A stretch of 64,000 nucleotides of DNA from Bradyrhizobium diversitatis (GTDB lineage: Bacteria; Pseudomonadota; Alphaproteobacteria; Rhizobiales; Xanthobacteraceae). The stretch covers positions 202,285 through 266,284 of the forward strand of contig NZ_JACEGD010000003.1 of the NCBI RefSeq assembly GCF_016031635.1. The letters are read 5' to 3'. Within the stretch, counting starts at the first letter, position 1; the number at the start of each line of letters is the position of its first letter. A program made the position numbers and the translations under genes. The notes under the pieces are model-generated. The model did not search any database. It worked only from the letters and a program-made list of their open reading frames with translations, and was not told the DNA's origin. Positions 63,730 through 64,000 of this stretch are shown one piece after another.

Positions 63730-64000
63730 GATTGAGCTAGAATCGCATTTGTCTTTGTGGGCTGTTTTGCGATTGCAGGGTTTTGATGCTTGGGGCATCG
63801 GAACCTTGCAATTTCATTTTCAGGATTCCGTCGAATCGCCAGTCATGATTCCGTCGTCGCATCGGAGGTGGCGATGCGACCGAAGAAGCACAGGACGACG
63901 GAATCGGGCGATCTGTTCCGGGCCAGGCTGGACCAGATCATCAATATGAAGCACGAGCTGGTTCAGCTTGCCGGCAAGGTCGATTGGGACTGGATCGACG
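63730..64000 (+). mobile_element. Left part of an IS5-family insertion sequence
   Basis: The boundary is approximate. From about 63730 the sequence (TGAGCTAGAATCGCATTTG) no longer matches the dispersed repeat, and an IS5-type transposase starts at 63874. The right end is outside the window, so inverted repeats and target duplication cannot be checked. It is inserted next to a truncated repeat. Confidence 0.7.
63874..64000 (+). CDS. IS5-family transposase, N-terminal fragment (window edge)
   Basis: 42 residues visible: RPKKHRTTESGDLFRARLDQ, then IINMKHELVQLAGKVDWDWI. This is the N-terminus of the IS5/IS1182-like transposases common in Bradyrhizobium (short helix, then K-V-D-W-x-x-I/L). CGGAGGTGG precedes the ATG. 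The catalytic DDE residues lie beyond the window end. Confidence 0.85.
   Translation, partial: MRPKKHRTTESGDLFRARLDQIINMKHELVQLAGKVDWDWID

Overview
The window is chromosomal DNA from a GC-rich alphaproteobacterium, most likely Bradyrhizobium or a close relative. This rests on the leuC, rplS-trmD-rimM-rpsP-ffh and sdhCDAB blocks, an IalB protein, a BacA/BclA-like peptide transporter, a MatB malonyl-CoA ligase, a GGAAC-N16-CGTT (EcfG-type) promoter, and many palindromic intergenic repeats of the kind common in that genus. No rRNA, tRNA, CRISPR array or replication origin was recognised.

Layout. 1-9.9 kb: a radical SAM protein resembling the Tes/MJ0619 family (cut by the left edge) overlapping an Lgt-like membrane protein; a Crp/Fnr regulator; a lone receiver-domain protein; PhoD; a TAXI-TRAP-type binding protein; pterin dehydratase; a YkvA protein; a quinone oxidoreductase; an SDR; an IalB protein. 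10-19 kb: rlmN, two small proteins, a PAP2 phosphatase, argG followed by an AT-richer insertion and a second, decayed argG 3' end, a PhoA-like phosphatase, TetR, and a homocysteine S-methyltransferase. 19-30.5 kb: a Pro/Ala-rich OmpA protein, a general-stress PNPOx-like gene coupled to a tiny Pro-rich gene, a VOC protein, a BclA-like ABC exporter/importer, a hybrid histidine kinase, and a GMC oxidoreductase divergent from an HTH-GAF regulator. 30.5-42 kb: sdhCDAB, TauE/SafE, matB, SDR, fasciclin, a cytochrome b / molybdopterin oxidoreductase pair, MFS. 42-58 kb: leuB, hexapeptide acetyltransferase, asd, carbonic anhydrase, CitE-like lyase, TPR-caspase protein, LssY-domain protein, glycosyltransferase, leuD, zincin, several small secreted proteins, leuC. 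58-64 kb: rplS, trmD, rimM, rpsP, ffh (transcribed ffh to rplS), an MBL-fold hydrolase and the left end of an IS5-type element.

How the genes fit together. Most of the window is core metabolism and translation: leucine synthesis (leuB, leuD, leuC, dispersed), the aspartate pathway (asd), arginine (argG), complex II, ribosome and SRP. Two alkaline phosphatases (PhoD, PhoA-like) suggest phosphate-ester scavenging. Accessory character is limited to the argG insertion, some AT-richer small ORFs, the repeat families and the IS element. At least eight families of palindromic repeats sit in intergenic gaps; in two cases a repeat supplies the end of a reading frame (the MFS stop codon, the RimM tail).

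The most interesting leads are the Tes-like radical SAM/Lgt-like gene pair (possible lipid modification), the argG 3'-end duplication bracketing a gene with an RNA-polymerase-alpha-CTD-like helix-hairpin-helix, a clear EcfG promoter upstream of the stress gene, and paired 15-bp direct repeats upstream of the HTH-GAF regulator.
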